A stretch of DNA of 64,000 nt from Catellatospora methionotrophica (GTDB taxonomy: Bacteria > Actinomycetota > Actinomycetes > Mycobacteriales > Micromonosporaceae). The notes below the pieces were generated by a model. That model was not told the DNA's origin, searched no databases, and was given only the letters and a program-made list of their open reading frames with translations. The stretch covers positions 558,001 through 622,000 of the forward strand of contig NZ_JAAOTJ010000002.1 of assembly GCF_011297335.1 (NCBI RefSeq), in the 5' to 3' direction. Positions 49,251-57,541 of this stretch are shown piece by piece (position 1 is the stretch's first letter; every line of letters begins with the position of its first letter). The translations under genes and the position numbers were made by a program.

Positions 49251-49823
49251 CTACGGCAGCTGGACCGGGTCGCCGCAGAGGACGGTCTGCGGGCTGCCGG
49301 GCGGGTAGAGCCCGTCGGCAGCGGGCGGGTCGGCCTCGGTCGCCTCGGTGAACCCGATGCAGAAGACCACCTTCTCGCCGGCCAGCGAGATCGGCGTGCG
49401 CTGGGCGGACACCGGGTGATCGGGCTCGACCCGCAGCGGCACCCGGAAACTGTCCGACCTGCTCGCACCGGGTTCGAGTACGGAGCCGTGCATCCGTACG
49501 GTGGGTTCCTGCACGCCGCCGCAGTCGCTGGTGTCGGGGGTCTGGCAGGCGTGGATGATGCGCCGGGACAGTTCGATCACCCCGTCGTCGCGGACGCTGA
49601 CCTCCACCGGCCCCTGTGACCAGCCCGGCCGTTGCGGATCGGTCCACCCGCCGTCGTAGACCACCACCTGCGTGTCGGACCGGTTGGCCAGGGTGTACTC
49701 GACCGTGACCTCCGTGCCCGCGACGGCGGTCCGCACGTCCAGGTCCAGGTCCGGGTCGCCCGAGCAGGCGGCCAGCGACGCCGTGGCGAGGAGCAGACCG
49801 GCGATCCGGCGCACGGTGTTCAC
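49251..49823 (-). CDS. Putative lipoprotein coupled to the RTX/metalloprotease gene
   Basis: 190 residues from GTG 49823; the first bases overlap the stop of the upstream toxin-like gene (GTGA). The N-terminus is a lipoprotein signal (RIAGLLLATASLAACSGDPD, Cys20). The mature region is an Ig/beta-sandwich-like pattern (TEVTVEYTLANRSDTQVVVY, then SQGPVEVSVRDDGVIEL) with a Cys pair and ends near a CGDPV motif. No family is recognised. Tight coupling to the metalloprotease gene suggests it works with that product, as an inhibitor, immunity factor or surface partner (inference). Confidence 0.7.
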   Translation of the reverse strand: MNTVRRIAGLLLATASLAACSGDPDLDLDVRTAVAGTEVTVEYTLANRSDTQVVVYDGGWTDPQRPGWSQGPVEVSVRDDGVIELSRRIIHACQTPDTSDCGGVQEPTVRMHGSVLEPGASRSDSFRVPLRVEPDHPVSAQRTPISLAGEKVVFCIGFTEATEADPPAADGLYPPGSPQTVLCGDPVQLP

Positions 49824-51631
49824 CAGCCGTCTCCGGAGTAGGTGCGGTAGGTGTCGCGTTCGCGCATGCCCATCTCCCGGCGGAGTCCGTTCTCGGTGTA
49901 CTGGATCGGATGGTCGGGGTCGAGCTGGTCGGGCGTCGAGGAGTCGCCGTCGTGGTCGAAGGGGAGGCCGGCGGCCTGCCGCTCGCCCTTCTTGATGCCG
50001 TCGTCAGGCCCGCCGGTGATCTGCTCCTCCTGGAAGGTGTCGTTCCAGTAGTCGTAGACGTGCCCGAGCTCGTGGTAGAGCACGACCGACGGCCGCCCGC
50101 GCTCGGCGTCGAAGGTGAAGGCCGGGTTGTACTGGATGACGGAGTCGGAGTTGGCGAGTTTGTGTCCCTTGCTGGCGTAGCCGTTCTCGTCGTCGAGTTC
50201 CTTGATGGTCAGCGTGTTCTCGCCGAACAGGAAGTTCGGGTCGCGCTTGGCCTCCAGGTTGTCCAGCATCTGCTGCCCGGTGGGGGAGGCGCGGTACATG
50301 TCGAGGTCGGCCAGCACCCGTTCCCTGAACTCGTCGGAGCCTTCGATCCTGATGAACTGCGCCTTGTCGCTGATCTCGACCTTGACGTCGGAGGCCACGC
50401 CGTCGACGGTGTCCTCGTCCTGCCGGTAGGCGGTGTCGCGCCCGCCGCCCGCGAGGATCTGGTCCCTGCCGTGGCCGCCGTAGTAGACGTCGTCGCCGGT
50501 GCCCCCGGCCAGTCTGTCGTCGCCGTGGCCGCCGGACAGCACGTCCCTGCCAGCGCCGCCGTACAGGGTGTCGTTGCCCTTCGCGCCTTCGAGGTAGTCG
50601 TCGTCCTCGCCGCCGGACAGCTGGTCGTCGCCGCCCAGGCCGTACACGGTGTCCTGGCCCGCGCCGCCCGCCAGCACGTCGTTGCCGTCCTGGCCGTCGA
50701 GGTAGTCGATGCCGGAGCCGCCGGAGACGTAGTCGTCACTGCGGCCGCCGTAGAGGTCGTCGGTGCCGCGCCCGCCGAAGATCTGCTCCGCGCCGTCCCC
50801 GCCGCGGATGGTGTCGTCGCCCGCGCCGCCGAGCAGCGTCACGCGGATGTCGGAGCCCTTCGGGACCTCGATGGTGTCGTTGCCTTCGCCGCCGCGGATG
50901 GTGACCGGGGTGCCCGGCGGGTAGTGGTAGTCCGCGCCGTTGACGGTGACGACGACGTCGCCGGTCTTCGGGTCGATCCTGACCTTGACGTCGTCGTCTC
51001 CGGTGCCGGTGTTCACGACCGCCCGGCCGTCGACCATGATCACCGAAACGCCGCCGGTCGCCTCGGCGGGCAGCGTGAACGGGTCGGTGCTGCCGGTGGC
51101 GATCGCGCCCCACTCGGCGGCGACGGCGTTCCAGCCCGAGCGGTCGAAGCCGCTGAGACTTCCGGCGAGCGCCTGCTCCAGCTCCTTGCGCAGCGTCGCG
51201 GCCTCGGCGATGGCGTCGCTGATCAGCTTCTGCTCGTCCGCGCTGCGCGGGTGGAACGTGCCGCCGACGTCACGGAAGCGCACCTTGGCGTACGCGGCGT
51301 CGAGCAGTCCCTGGTAGCGCTGCAGCAGGTCCGCGACGCCCTCCAGGTGAGCGGCGAGCTTGCCCGCGTTGTCCTGCAGCGCGTCGACGCTGGAGATCAG
51401 CTTGGTCCGGTGGCTCACGTAGCTGTCGCGGGCCGGGCCCGCCCACTGGGAGCCGACCAGCTTCTTGGCGTCCGCGTCGAGGTCGTCGCCCAGGGAGGTG
51501 GCGGACTTGCCGAACCGCCGCCACGCCGACGCGGCGCTGGTGATCCGCCCCGGGTTCGCGTGCAGCTGCCAGGTGGACTCGGCCGCCGTGATCGGCGGGA
51601 AGTGCTCCTGGTCCTCCGGTGGCATTCCCAT
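49820..51631 (-). CDS. WXG100-like / RTX-repeat / HELGH metalloprotease, toxin-like protein
   Basis: 603 residues from ATG 51631. Residues about 1-125 are a long helical region with W and G residues in a WXG100/LXG-like arrangement (WRRFGKSATSLGDDLDADAK, then LVGSQWAGPARDSYVSHRTK and a following helix), typical for type VII secretion. Residues about 195-400 contain calcium-binding RTX nonapeptide repeats (GGAGDDTIRGGDG, GGSGIDYLDGQDGND and others). The C-terminal part has the zinc-metalloprotease motif H520-E-L-G-H524 in LYHELGHVYDYW, as in the M91/NleD peptidases. A domain like this cleaves host or competitor proteins in known cases. The gene follows a small WXG-like gene and overlaps the lipoprotein gene. 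No signal peptide is seen, fitting a non-Sec export. Confidence 0.8.
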   Translation of the reverse strand: MGMPPEDQEHFPPITAAESTWQLHANPGRITSAASAWRRFGKSATSLGDDLDADAKKLVGSQWAGPARDSYVSHRTKLISSVDALQDNAGKLAAHLEGVADLLQRYQGLLDAAYAKVRFRDVGGTFHPRSADEQKLISDAIAEAATLRKELEQALAGSLSGFDRSGWNAVAAEWGAIATGSTDPFTLPAEATGGVSVIMVDGRAVVNTGTGDDDVKVRIDPKTGDVVVTVNGADYHYPPGTPVTIRGGEGNDTIEVPKGSDIRVTLLGGAGDDTIRGGDGAEQIFGGRGTDDLYGGRSDDYVSGGSGIDYLDGQDGNDVLAGGAGQDTVYGLGGDDQLSGGEDDDYLEGAKGNDTLYGGAGRDVLSGGHGDDRLAGGTGDDVYYGGHGRDQILAGGGRDTAYRQDEDTVDGVASDVKVEISDKAQFIRIEGSDEFRERVLADLDMYRASPTGQQMLDNLEAKRDPNFLFGENTLTIKELDDENGYASKGHKLANSDSVIQYNPAFTFDAERGRPSVVLYHELGHVYDYWNDTFQEEQITGGPDDGIKKGERQAAGLPFDHDGDSSTPDQLDPDHPIQYTENGLRREMGMRERDTYRTYSGDGW

Positions 51632-51647
51632 CGGCGAGCTCCCGTGG

Positions 51648-51977
51648 TCAGATCGGAATGTTGCGGTGCTTGCGCCGCAGTCTGCGCTCGGCGTCGGCGT
51701 CTGCCTGCTGGTAGGCGAAGGCGACCCGGAGCAGGCTCTCGTTGTCGACCTCCAGCACCGTGACCAGCCGCTCCGTGGCGGTGCCCGCACTGCCCTCCAC
51801 GCCGTGGTAGGCCTCGGTCTGGGCACCCGCGTTCGCGACGTTGCCGAAGTCGGCCGTGGACAGCACCGTGTCGGCCCTGGCGGTGCGCAGCGCCGCAGCG
51901 AGATCCAGTGAACCGTCCAGACAGGACTGCGCGACCCGCGCCAGCTCGACCGGATCGGCCCGTACCTCCCCACTCAT
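51648..51977 (-). CDS. Small WXG100-like helical protein, partner of the toxin-like protein
   Basis: 109 residues from ATG 51977. It is helix-rich and acidic in the first half (VRADPVELARVAQSCLDGSL, DLAAALRTARADTVLS), then a Gly/Asn turn (FGNVANAGAQTEAYHGVEG) and a second helix with basic end (YQQADADAERRLRRKHRNI). The helix-turn-helix pattern with a WXG-like GNV turn resembles ESX secretion-associated small proteins, although no Trp is present at the expected place. It ends 16 bases before the toxin-like gene, so both are in one operon. A role as chaperone or co-secreted partner is inferred. Confidence 0.6.
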   Translation of the reverse strand: MSGEVRADPVELARVAQSCLDGSLDLAAALRTARADTVLSTADFGNVANAGAQTEAYHGVEGSAGTATERLVTVLEVDNESLLRVAFAYQQADADAERRLRRKHRNIPI

Positions 51978-52083
51978 GCACGCACCCTACAACGCCGCCG
52001 TACGGTGCTCCACCCGCCTTGTCGCGGCGGCGGGACGGGTAATTGGCGCGACAATTGTCCTACCGCGCCTAGAGAATCCCGAG

Positions 52084-53436
52084 GTGACGCTCACCGCCCT
52101 GCTCAGCCGTGCCCGCCCGCCGTCGCCGCTGGCCGGCCGCCTCTCCACGCAGTCGCTGCTGTTCGCGCTCGGCCAGGGCACGTTCATGACCGGGTCGGCG
52201 GTGTTCTTCACGCAGATCGTCGGGCTGTCGGCCGCCCAGGTCGGCCTCGGTCTGACGTTGGCGGGCATCGCGGCGTTCGTGGCCGCCGTGCCGATGGGCA
52301 AGCTGGTGGACCGCTACGGGCCGAAACGGATGTGGGCGGCCAGCGCCGCCGGGCAGGCGGCGATGTTCGCCGTGTGGCCGTTCATCACCGACTTCCGGGG
52401 CTACGTCGTCATGGCCGTCGGCATGGAGGTGATCGGCGCGCTCGGCGGCGCCGCGTACGGGGCGTACACGATCGACGTGCTGCCACCCGACGAGCGGGTG
52501 AAGTCCCGCGCCTACATGTATTCCGCGCTCAACCTGGGCTTCACCCTCGGCTCGGTGATGGGCGGCATCGCACTCGCGTTCCACTCCAACGACGTGCTGC
52601 ACGCCCTGCCCTGGTTCACCGCCGTGGTGTTCCTGGTCAACGCGACGGCGGTGACGCGGCTGCCCCGGGCCTCGCACGACGAGCGCAGCCCCGAGGACCG
52701 CAGGCTGCGTATCCCGGGGCCGGGTCCGCTGCGCAACCCCGGCTGGCTGCTGACCAACTTCTTCACCGGCGTGTTCTGGACCAACCAGGTGCTGCTCAAC
52801 GTCGTCATCCCGCTCTGGCTGGTGGAGCAGACCGACGCGCCGCGCGTCGTACTGGCGTTCCTGTTCGCCACCAACACGGTGATGTGCATCTTCCTGCCGA
52901 TGGTCACCTCGCGTGGCGTACGGGACGTGCCGACCGCGCTCAAGGCGGTGCGGCTGTCGTCGACCTTCTTCGTGCTGTCCTGCCTGATCACGCTCGCGAC
53001 ACACGACACCGTCGGCTGGGTGACGATCTTCCTGGTGTGGCTGGGCCATGTCACGGTGACCGGTGCCGAGCTCTACCTCTCGGCGGCGAGCTGGTCGTTC
53101 GAGGCCGAGCTGATGGACCCGCGTCAGCGCGGCGCCTATCAGGGCGCGGCCGAGCTGAGCGGCACCCTGGGCAAGGTCTGGGCGCCGGCGCTGTACACCT
53201 TCCTGGCACTGAACTGGGGCGCGGGCGGCTGGCTCGTGATCGCGGGAATCGTCCTGGTGGCGACGCTCGGCATCCATCCCTCGACGCGGCTCGCCCGGCG
53301 TTTCCTGGAGCGGCACGTCCCCGCCGACGTGCTGGCCGACGCCCGCGCCTCCGGCGGTGACGAGGACGAGCAGGCCACCGTCCCGCCGCCCCGCGAGGCC
53401 GCTGTGACGATGCCGGAGTCGACCGGAAGCCGCTAG
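52084..53436 (+). CDS. MFS transporter
   Basis: 450 residues from GTG 52084. About twelve membrane helices are visible (QSLLFALGQGTFMTGSAVFF, VGLGLTLAGIAAFVAAVPMG and so on). The conserved loop between helices 2 and 3 reads GKLVDRYGPKRMWAAS, and a second half-loop RLARRF-like is near the C-terminus. The cytoplasmic tail (about 415-450) is hydrophilic. MFS drug or metabolite efflux is likely, with an unidentified substrate. It is divergent from the toxin-like operon and not obviously linked to it. Confidence 0.85.
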   Translation: MTLTALLSRARPPSPLAGRLSTQSLLFALGQGTFMTGSAVFFTQIVGLSAAQVGLGLTLAGIAAFVAAVPMGKLVDRYGPKRMWAASAAGQAAMFAVWPFITDFRGYVVMAVGMEVIGALGGAAYGAYTIDVLPPDERVKSRAYMYSALNLGFTLGSVMGGIALAFHSNDVLHALPWFTAVVFLVNATAVTRLPRASHDERSPEDRRLRIPGPGPLRNPGWLLTNFFTGVFWTNQVLLNVVIPLWLVEQTDAPRVVLAFLFATNTVMCIFLPMVTSRGVRDVPTALKAVRLSSTFFVLSCLITLATHDTVGWVTIFLVWLGHVTVTGAELYLSAASWSFEAELMDPRQRGAYQGAAELSGTLGKVWAPALYTFLALNWGAGGWLVIAGIVLVATLGIHPSTRLARRFLERHVPADVLADARASGGDEDEQATVPPPREAAVTMPESTGSR

Positions 53437-53510
53437 GCGCAACTGCGGGTGTGACCTTGTCGGGACCCGGCGGCAAGCCTCCCACCTGCTCAAACGGTAC
53501 CCTTGGCGAG

Positions 53511-54440
53511 ATGCGTGCCCCCGGAGACCTCTCGTCGACCCCCCGTTCCAGTGCCCCTGCGGACAGCGGCGCACGGCGTCGCGTGGGCGGCCGGGCGGCA
53601 CGTTTCGTGGCCGGAGTGGTGCTTTTGGGCTCTGTGCTGTCCGCCTGCTCAGCCGTCCCGGCCAGCGCGGAACCGGACAAGCCGACACACACCCCGTCCG
53701 CGCGGGCGGATTCCGGCTCCGGGACCACCGGCGATGCCGGCGCCGCTCCGCCGTGGCTGGGAAAGCGGGTGCTGCCCGTCGGGCCGCAGGGTTTCGCCGC
53801 GGCCCAGGCGACCCCGCCCGAGCTGCGCCACCGGTCGATCGTCACCGTCGACGACCTGGCACCGCCCGCCGACGGCCGTTTCCACGCCACGGTCCAGGCG
53901 GTGCCCGCCGCCGTACTGGCCAGATCAAGCTGGACCCGGAACTGCCCGATCGCCGCGGCGGACCTTCGTTACGTCACGGTGGTCTTCCGCGGCTTCGACG
54001 GGCGTGCCCACACCGGTGAGCTGCTGGTCAACGCGCGCGTGGCCGACGACCTGGTCACCGTGTTCAAGCGGCTGTTCACGGCCGGCTTCCCGATCGAGCG
54101 GATGCGGATCACCAGCGCCGCCGGCCTGAAGGCCCCGCCGACCGGCGACCATAACACCACCGAGGTGTACGCCTGCCGCCCGGTACGCGGTCACCAGGGC
54201 TGGTCGCAGCACGCCTACGGGCTCGCCATCGACCTCAACCCGTTCCAGAACCCGTACCAGAAGGGCAAGGTCGTCCTGCCGGAGCTCGCCACCTCCTACC
54301 TCGACCGGGCCGACGCCCGGCCCGGAATGGCGCAGCCCCGGGAGGAGGCCGTCCGGGCCTTCGCGGCTATCGGCTGGCAGTGGGGCGGCGACTACCGGTC
54401 CCTGAAGGACTACATGCACTTCTCCGCCACGGGCGGCTGA
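53511..54440 (+). CDS. Secreted M15 family metallopeptidase (VanY-like D,D-carboxypeptidase or endolysin)
   Basis: 309 residues from ATG 53511. The N-terminus carries a basic segment, a hydrophobic stretch and a lipobox LSAC (Cys46). After a Pro/Ser linker (to about 100), the peptidase domain begins. Zinc ligands are His234 and Asp241 in SQHAYGLAIDLNP and His303 in YMHFS, a typical M15_4/VanY pattern; the HNTTEVYACRPV region carries a conserved Arg. It would cleave D-Ala-containing peptide cross-bridges in peptidoglycan. It follows the MFS gene by 74 bases. Cell-wall turnover is the likely role. Confidence 0.85.
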   Translation: MRAPGDLSSTPRSSAPADSGARRRVGGRAARFVAGVVLLGSVLSACSAVPASAEPDKPTHTPSARADSGSGTTGDAGAAPPWLGKRVLPVGPQGFAAAQATPPELRHRSIVTVDDLAPPADGRFHATVQAVPAAVLARSSWTRNCPIAAADLRYVTVVFRGFDGRAHTGELLVNARVADDLVTVFKRLFTAGFPIERMRITSAAGLKAPPTGDHNTTEVYACRPVRGHQGWSQHAYGLAIDLNPFQNPYQKGKVVLPELATSYLDRADARPGMAQPREEAVRAFAAIGWQWGGDYRSLKDYMHFSATGG

Positions 54441-54575
54441 GCCCGGCGGCTCAGCCGGGCACCGGGGCCGGTGGCGCGTCGACGGCGAGCATCCGCTGTC
54501 CGCCGAACGTGAGGATTGGCAGGACTGTCAGTGGGTAAAAGGGCGGCGTACTTGACCATGAGCAAGGAGGCCGTC

Positions 54576-54959
54576 GTGGCGCTGATGAACCCCACGCCGT
54601 GGGATCCGTGGAACTATCACGAGACGCTGGACTACAAACCCGTCGTCGAGGGCGGGGAGAGGGACCTGACCGGGTTCCGGGTGGAGGCCACGGACGGCTC
54701 GATCGGCAAGATCGACGAGCAGGCCGGGGAGGCGGGCTCGCGGATCCTCGTGGTCGACACCGGCCCGTGGATCTTCGGCAGCAAGGTGGTGCTGCCCGCC
54801 GGCGTCATCAAGGGCATCGACCTCGACGACGAGCGCGTCTACATCGAATGCACCAAGGATCAGGTCAAGGACGCGCCCGAGTACGAGGCCGACCGTCACC
54901 AGGACGGGGCGTACCTCGACTCGCTGGGCTCCTACTACGGGCAGTTCCGGCAGCTCTGA
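54576..54959 (+). CDS. PRC-barrel domain protein
   Basis: 127 residues from GTG 54576, which has AAGGAGG seven bases upstream; an ATG 18 bases before lies inside the ribosome-binding site region and would be poor. The PRC-barrel core is LTGFRVEATDGSIGKIDEQA, then ILVVDTGPWIFGSKVVLPAG and VIKGIDLDDERVYIECTKDQV. The protein is acidic with a Tyr-rich end (SLGSYYGQFRQL). PRC-barrel proteins bind RNA or proteins and are common as stand-alone stress-type proteins in actinomycetes. Function here not known. Confidence 0.85.
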   Translation: MALMNPTPWDPWNYHETLDYKPVVEGGERDLTGFRVEATDGSIGKIDEQAGEAGSRILVVDTGPWIFGSKVVLPAGVIKGIDLDDERVYIECTKDQVKDAPEYEADRHQDGAYLDSLGSYYGQFRQL

Positions 54960-54967
54960 ACCGAACG

Positions 54968-55004
54968 GCCGCGGGCGGCAGGCTGCGGCCTGACCGCCCG
55001 CGGC
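54968..55004. terminator. Bidirectional hairpin between the PRC-barrel and secreted-protein genes
   Basis: GCCGCGGGCGG / CCGCCCGCGGC, an 11-bp perfect stem, with AGGCTGCGGCCT able to pair within the loop. It lies between convergent stop codons. Confidence 0.65.
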
Positions 55005-55028
55005 GCTGTTCACGCCGACCGTGGCCGG

Positions 55029-55607
55029 TCACGGGTTCGGGTAGAACTCCTCGATCTTCGCGCAGTCGTTGGTGTAGTTCCACGAGGTCTGCGCGCTGTT
55101 CGACTTCGCCATGAGCACGCCCTGCGTTCCGGCCGGGGTCTCGTGCGACAGGAAGTAGCTGACGTTCTGAGCCGCGGCGGCGCCGTCGGTCCCGGCGCCT
55201 CCCTCGGACACCTCCATGGTCACCGTGCCGTTGAAGGTCTCCACGGTCCCGGCGCGCACCACCCGGGGCTCGACCGCGCGCGGACGCCGCCAGCCGAGCG
55301 GATAGGTGCCGACGCCGTACGCCCTGGGGTCGGAGTTGACGAACAGCCGGACCGGATCGAGGCTGAAATCGGCCGCGCCGGTGCTGGTGTTGGTGACGGT
55401 GCTGATGCGGAACACGACGTAGGCGTGTCCGGGCTTGGCGGCCTGGGTCGCGCCGTCCGGCCGTTTGAATCCGTTGCAGGCGCCGAGCTGCTCGTAGTTG
55501 ATCGTCGCGGCCACGATCGGGCCATCGCAGGTCGCGGCGGCGACAAGCGGCGTCAGCAGCATCGTCAGCGCCGCCGAGATCCATCGGTGCAATGGGATAC
55601 GCGTCAT
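55029..55607 (-). CDS. Secreted protein of unknown function
   Basis: 192 residues from ATG 55607. The signal is HRWISAALTMLLTPLVAAAT with cleavage after AAA. The mature part begins with a Cys in TCDGPIVAATINYEQLGACN and is beta-rich (HAYVVFRISTVTNTSTGAAD, then FSLDPVRLFVNSDPR), like a DUF4352-type or immunoglobulin-like domain. It ends NDCAKIEEFYPNP. There are three Cys. Function unknown, likely cell-wall or extracellular. Confidence 0.6.
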   Translation of the reverse strand: MTRIPLHRWISAALTMLLTPLVAAATCDGPIVAATINYEQLGACNGFKRPDGATQAAKPGHAYVVFRISTVTNTSTGAADFSLDPVRLFVNSDPRAYGVGTYPLGWRRPRAVEPRVVRAGTVETFNGTVTMEVSEGGAGTDGAAAAQNVSYFLSHETPAGTQGVLMAKSNSAQTSWNYTNDCAKIEEFYPNP

Positions 55608-55870
55608 GGCGAAAGGGTGTTCCCCGCCGGCGTGCGACGCCATTCATTGTCCGCTACCCGGCAGGTGGCAGCAGCAGGTTCACCCGGCCGCGAACCGAGC
55701 CGCCCGGCGGGTGGCCACCGGTCATGTTCTACGGCCGTGGGATCGTTTCCTTCATAGGCGGTCCACGGCAAATGTTCCCGCGTCAGGATTGCGGAACTCG
55801 TCAACGGGGTATCCGCCAAGGACCCCGGCGGTCCTCGCCGGGGCTTCATCGGCCGTGGCAGGGTAGGGGA

Positions 55871-57541
55871 ATGCGAGAAGAGATCAAGACGATGCGGCTT
55901 CCGCACATCCCGGTGCCCGAGTCGCGGGCGGAGCAGGTCTTCGTCGGCGCGGAGGTCGCCGAGCCGGTCGTCGACGGCGAGGGTGACGGTCCGCCGTGGG
56001 CCGACCTGCTCGACGGCTCCGACGAGATGATCTTCATGGTGGACCGGGCGGGCATCGTCCGGGTCGCCAACGCCGCCGCCGTGCAGATCCTCGGCGTCGC
56101 CGTCGGCCAGACCATGACCGCGCCGCCGCTGGCCACCGTGCTGCAGGGACCTCCGGGCTCGTTCGATCTCGACCTCGACGAACGCCGCCTGCGCGGGCGC
56201 GCGGTGCCGACCGGCGAATGGACCTCGTGGTACGTGCGCGACGTCACCGACCAGGTCATGCGCGTCGACGCGCTGCTCGCCGAGCGGTGGCGCTCGGCGT
56301 TCCTGTCCGAGGCCAGCCGCCGGCTCGGCTCCTGCCTCAACCCCGTCCGCGCGGCCCGGACCACCGCCGTGCTGGCCGTGCCAGCGCTGGCCGACTGCGC
56401 CGTGGTGGTGCTCGACGGGGAGCGGGAACTGCCGTGGTTCCGCGTCGACGTCAGTCCCGAGGACCGCACCGAGTCCACCGGCGCGCTGTCGCGCTGGACG
56501 GTACGGCCCGACAGCGCCCTGGACCAGGCTATGTCCGGCCTCAGTGTGCTCGACGACCCCCGGCTCGGCGACGACATCGGGGCGCTGCTGGCACCCGGCT
56601 TCGGTGCGGTCGGTTCGGCGATGGTCGTCCCGCTGCCCGGCCACACCAGCCCCGCCGGGGCGCTGATCCTGGCCCGGCACGCGGGCCGCGCCCCGTTCGA
56701 GACCGTCGAGACGCACCTGGTGCGCCAGTTCGCCGCCCGGGCGGGCGCGGCGATCAGCGCGGCCACCCTGTACGCGGCGCAGGCCGACGCCGCAGAGGCC
56801 GTGCAGCGCAGCGTCGAACCGCCCGAACTGCCGGCGGTGCCTGGTGTCACGCTCGGGGCCGCGTACCGCCCCGCGTGGGAGCGCCTGCGCGTCGGCGGCG
56901 ACTTCTACGACGTACGCCCGGCCACCGACGGCAGCGGCCGCTGGCTGTTCGTGCTCGGCGACGTGTGCGGAAAGGGCATCGAGGCGGCGGTGCAGTCCGG
57001 CAACACCCGGCAGAGCCTGCGCGCCCTATGGCTGACCGAGTCCAGCCCGCTGCGGCTGCTCGGCCTGCTCAACCAGGCGACGCTGACCGGCGACGAGCCG
57101 GCCATGGCGACTCTCGTCATCGGCACGTTCGCCACCGGCGCGGCCGCCGAGGTCGAGGTCACGCTCGCGACCGGCGGACACGCCCCGCCGCTGCTCATGG
57201 CCGCCGACGGCCAGGTGACCGAGGTCGACCTGGCGGGCACCGCGATCGGCCTGATCCTCGACGCCCCCTTCGGCGAGACCCACCTCACGCTCCTGCCCGG
57301 TGAGACGCTGGTCCTGTTCACCGACGGCATCACCGAGGCGCGCGGCCGTAGCGCCGACCACCCCCTGTTCGGCCCGGACCGGCTGGCCGCCGAGATCCGG
57401 GCGTACCGTGGGGCGCCCGCGGCCGTCATCGCCGAACGGGTCGCGCAGCAGGTCACCGACTGGGCCGGCGACCGGCTCCAGGACGACATCGCGGTGCTGG
57501 TCATACAAGCCCTGCTGCCACCGGAAGGCGGCGCCAGGTGA
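55871..57541 (+). CDS. PAS-GAF-SpoIIE (PP2C) serine phosphatase
   Basis: 556 residues from ATG 55871, with GTAGGGGA upstream. A PAS domain lies at about 45-140 (EMIFMVDRAGIVRVANAAAV), a GAF domain at about 145-315, and a SpoIIE-type PP2C at about 330-550. Metal-binding residues are visible in VGGDFYDVR, LGDVCGKGIEAA, TGGHAPPLL, FTDGITEAR and QDDIAVLV. It dephosphorylates STAS antagonists in sigma-factor partner switching. The stop overlaps the start of the cobalamin-binding protein gene (GTGA), so the two are produced together, suggesting the cobalamin protein senses the signal that drives the phosphatase. Confidence 0.9.
   Translation: MREEIKTMRLPHIPVPESRAEQVFVGAEVAEPVVDGEGDGPPWADLLDGSDEMIFMVDRAGIVRVANAAAVQILGVAVGQTMTAPPLATVLQGPPGSFDLDLDERRLRGRAVPTGEWTSWYVRDVTDQVMRVDALLAERWRSAFLSEASRRLGSCLNPVRAARTTAVLAVPALADCAVVVLDGERELPWFRVDVSPEDRTESTGALSRWTVRPDSALDQAMSGLSVLDDPRLGDDIGALLAPGFGAVGSAMVVPLPGHTSPAGALILARHAGRAPFETVETHLVRQFAARAGAAISAATLYAAQADAAEAVQRSVEPPELPAVPGVTLGAAYRPAWERLRVGGDFYDVRPATDGSGRWLFVLGDVCGKGIEAAVQSGNTRQSLRALWLTESSPLRLLGLLNQATLTGDEPAMATLVIGTFATGAAAEVEVTLATGGHAPPLLMAADGQVTEVDLAGTAIGLILDAPFGETHLTLLPGETLVLFTDGITEARGRSADHPLFGPDRLAAEIRAYRGAPAAVIAERVAQQVTDWAGDRLQDDIAVLVIQALLPPEGGAR

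Noticed and set aside
50400-50900. Tandem repeated DNA that could be taken for a repeat array
   Set aside because: The repeats encode RTX nonapeptides (GGxGxDxLx) in a single frame and vary at DNA level. There are no identical spacer-separated repeats, so this is not a CRISPR array.
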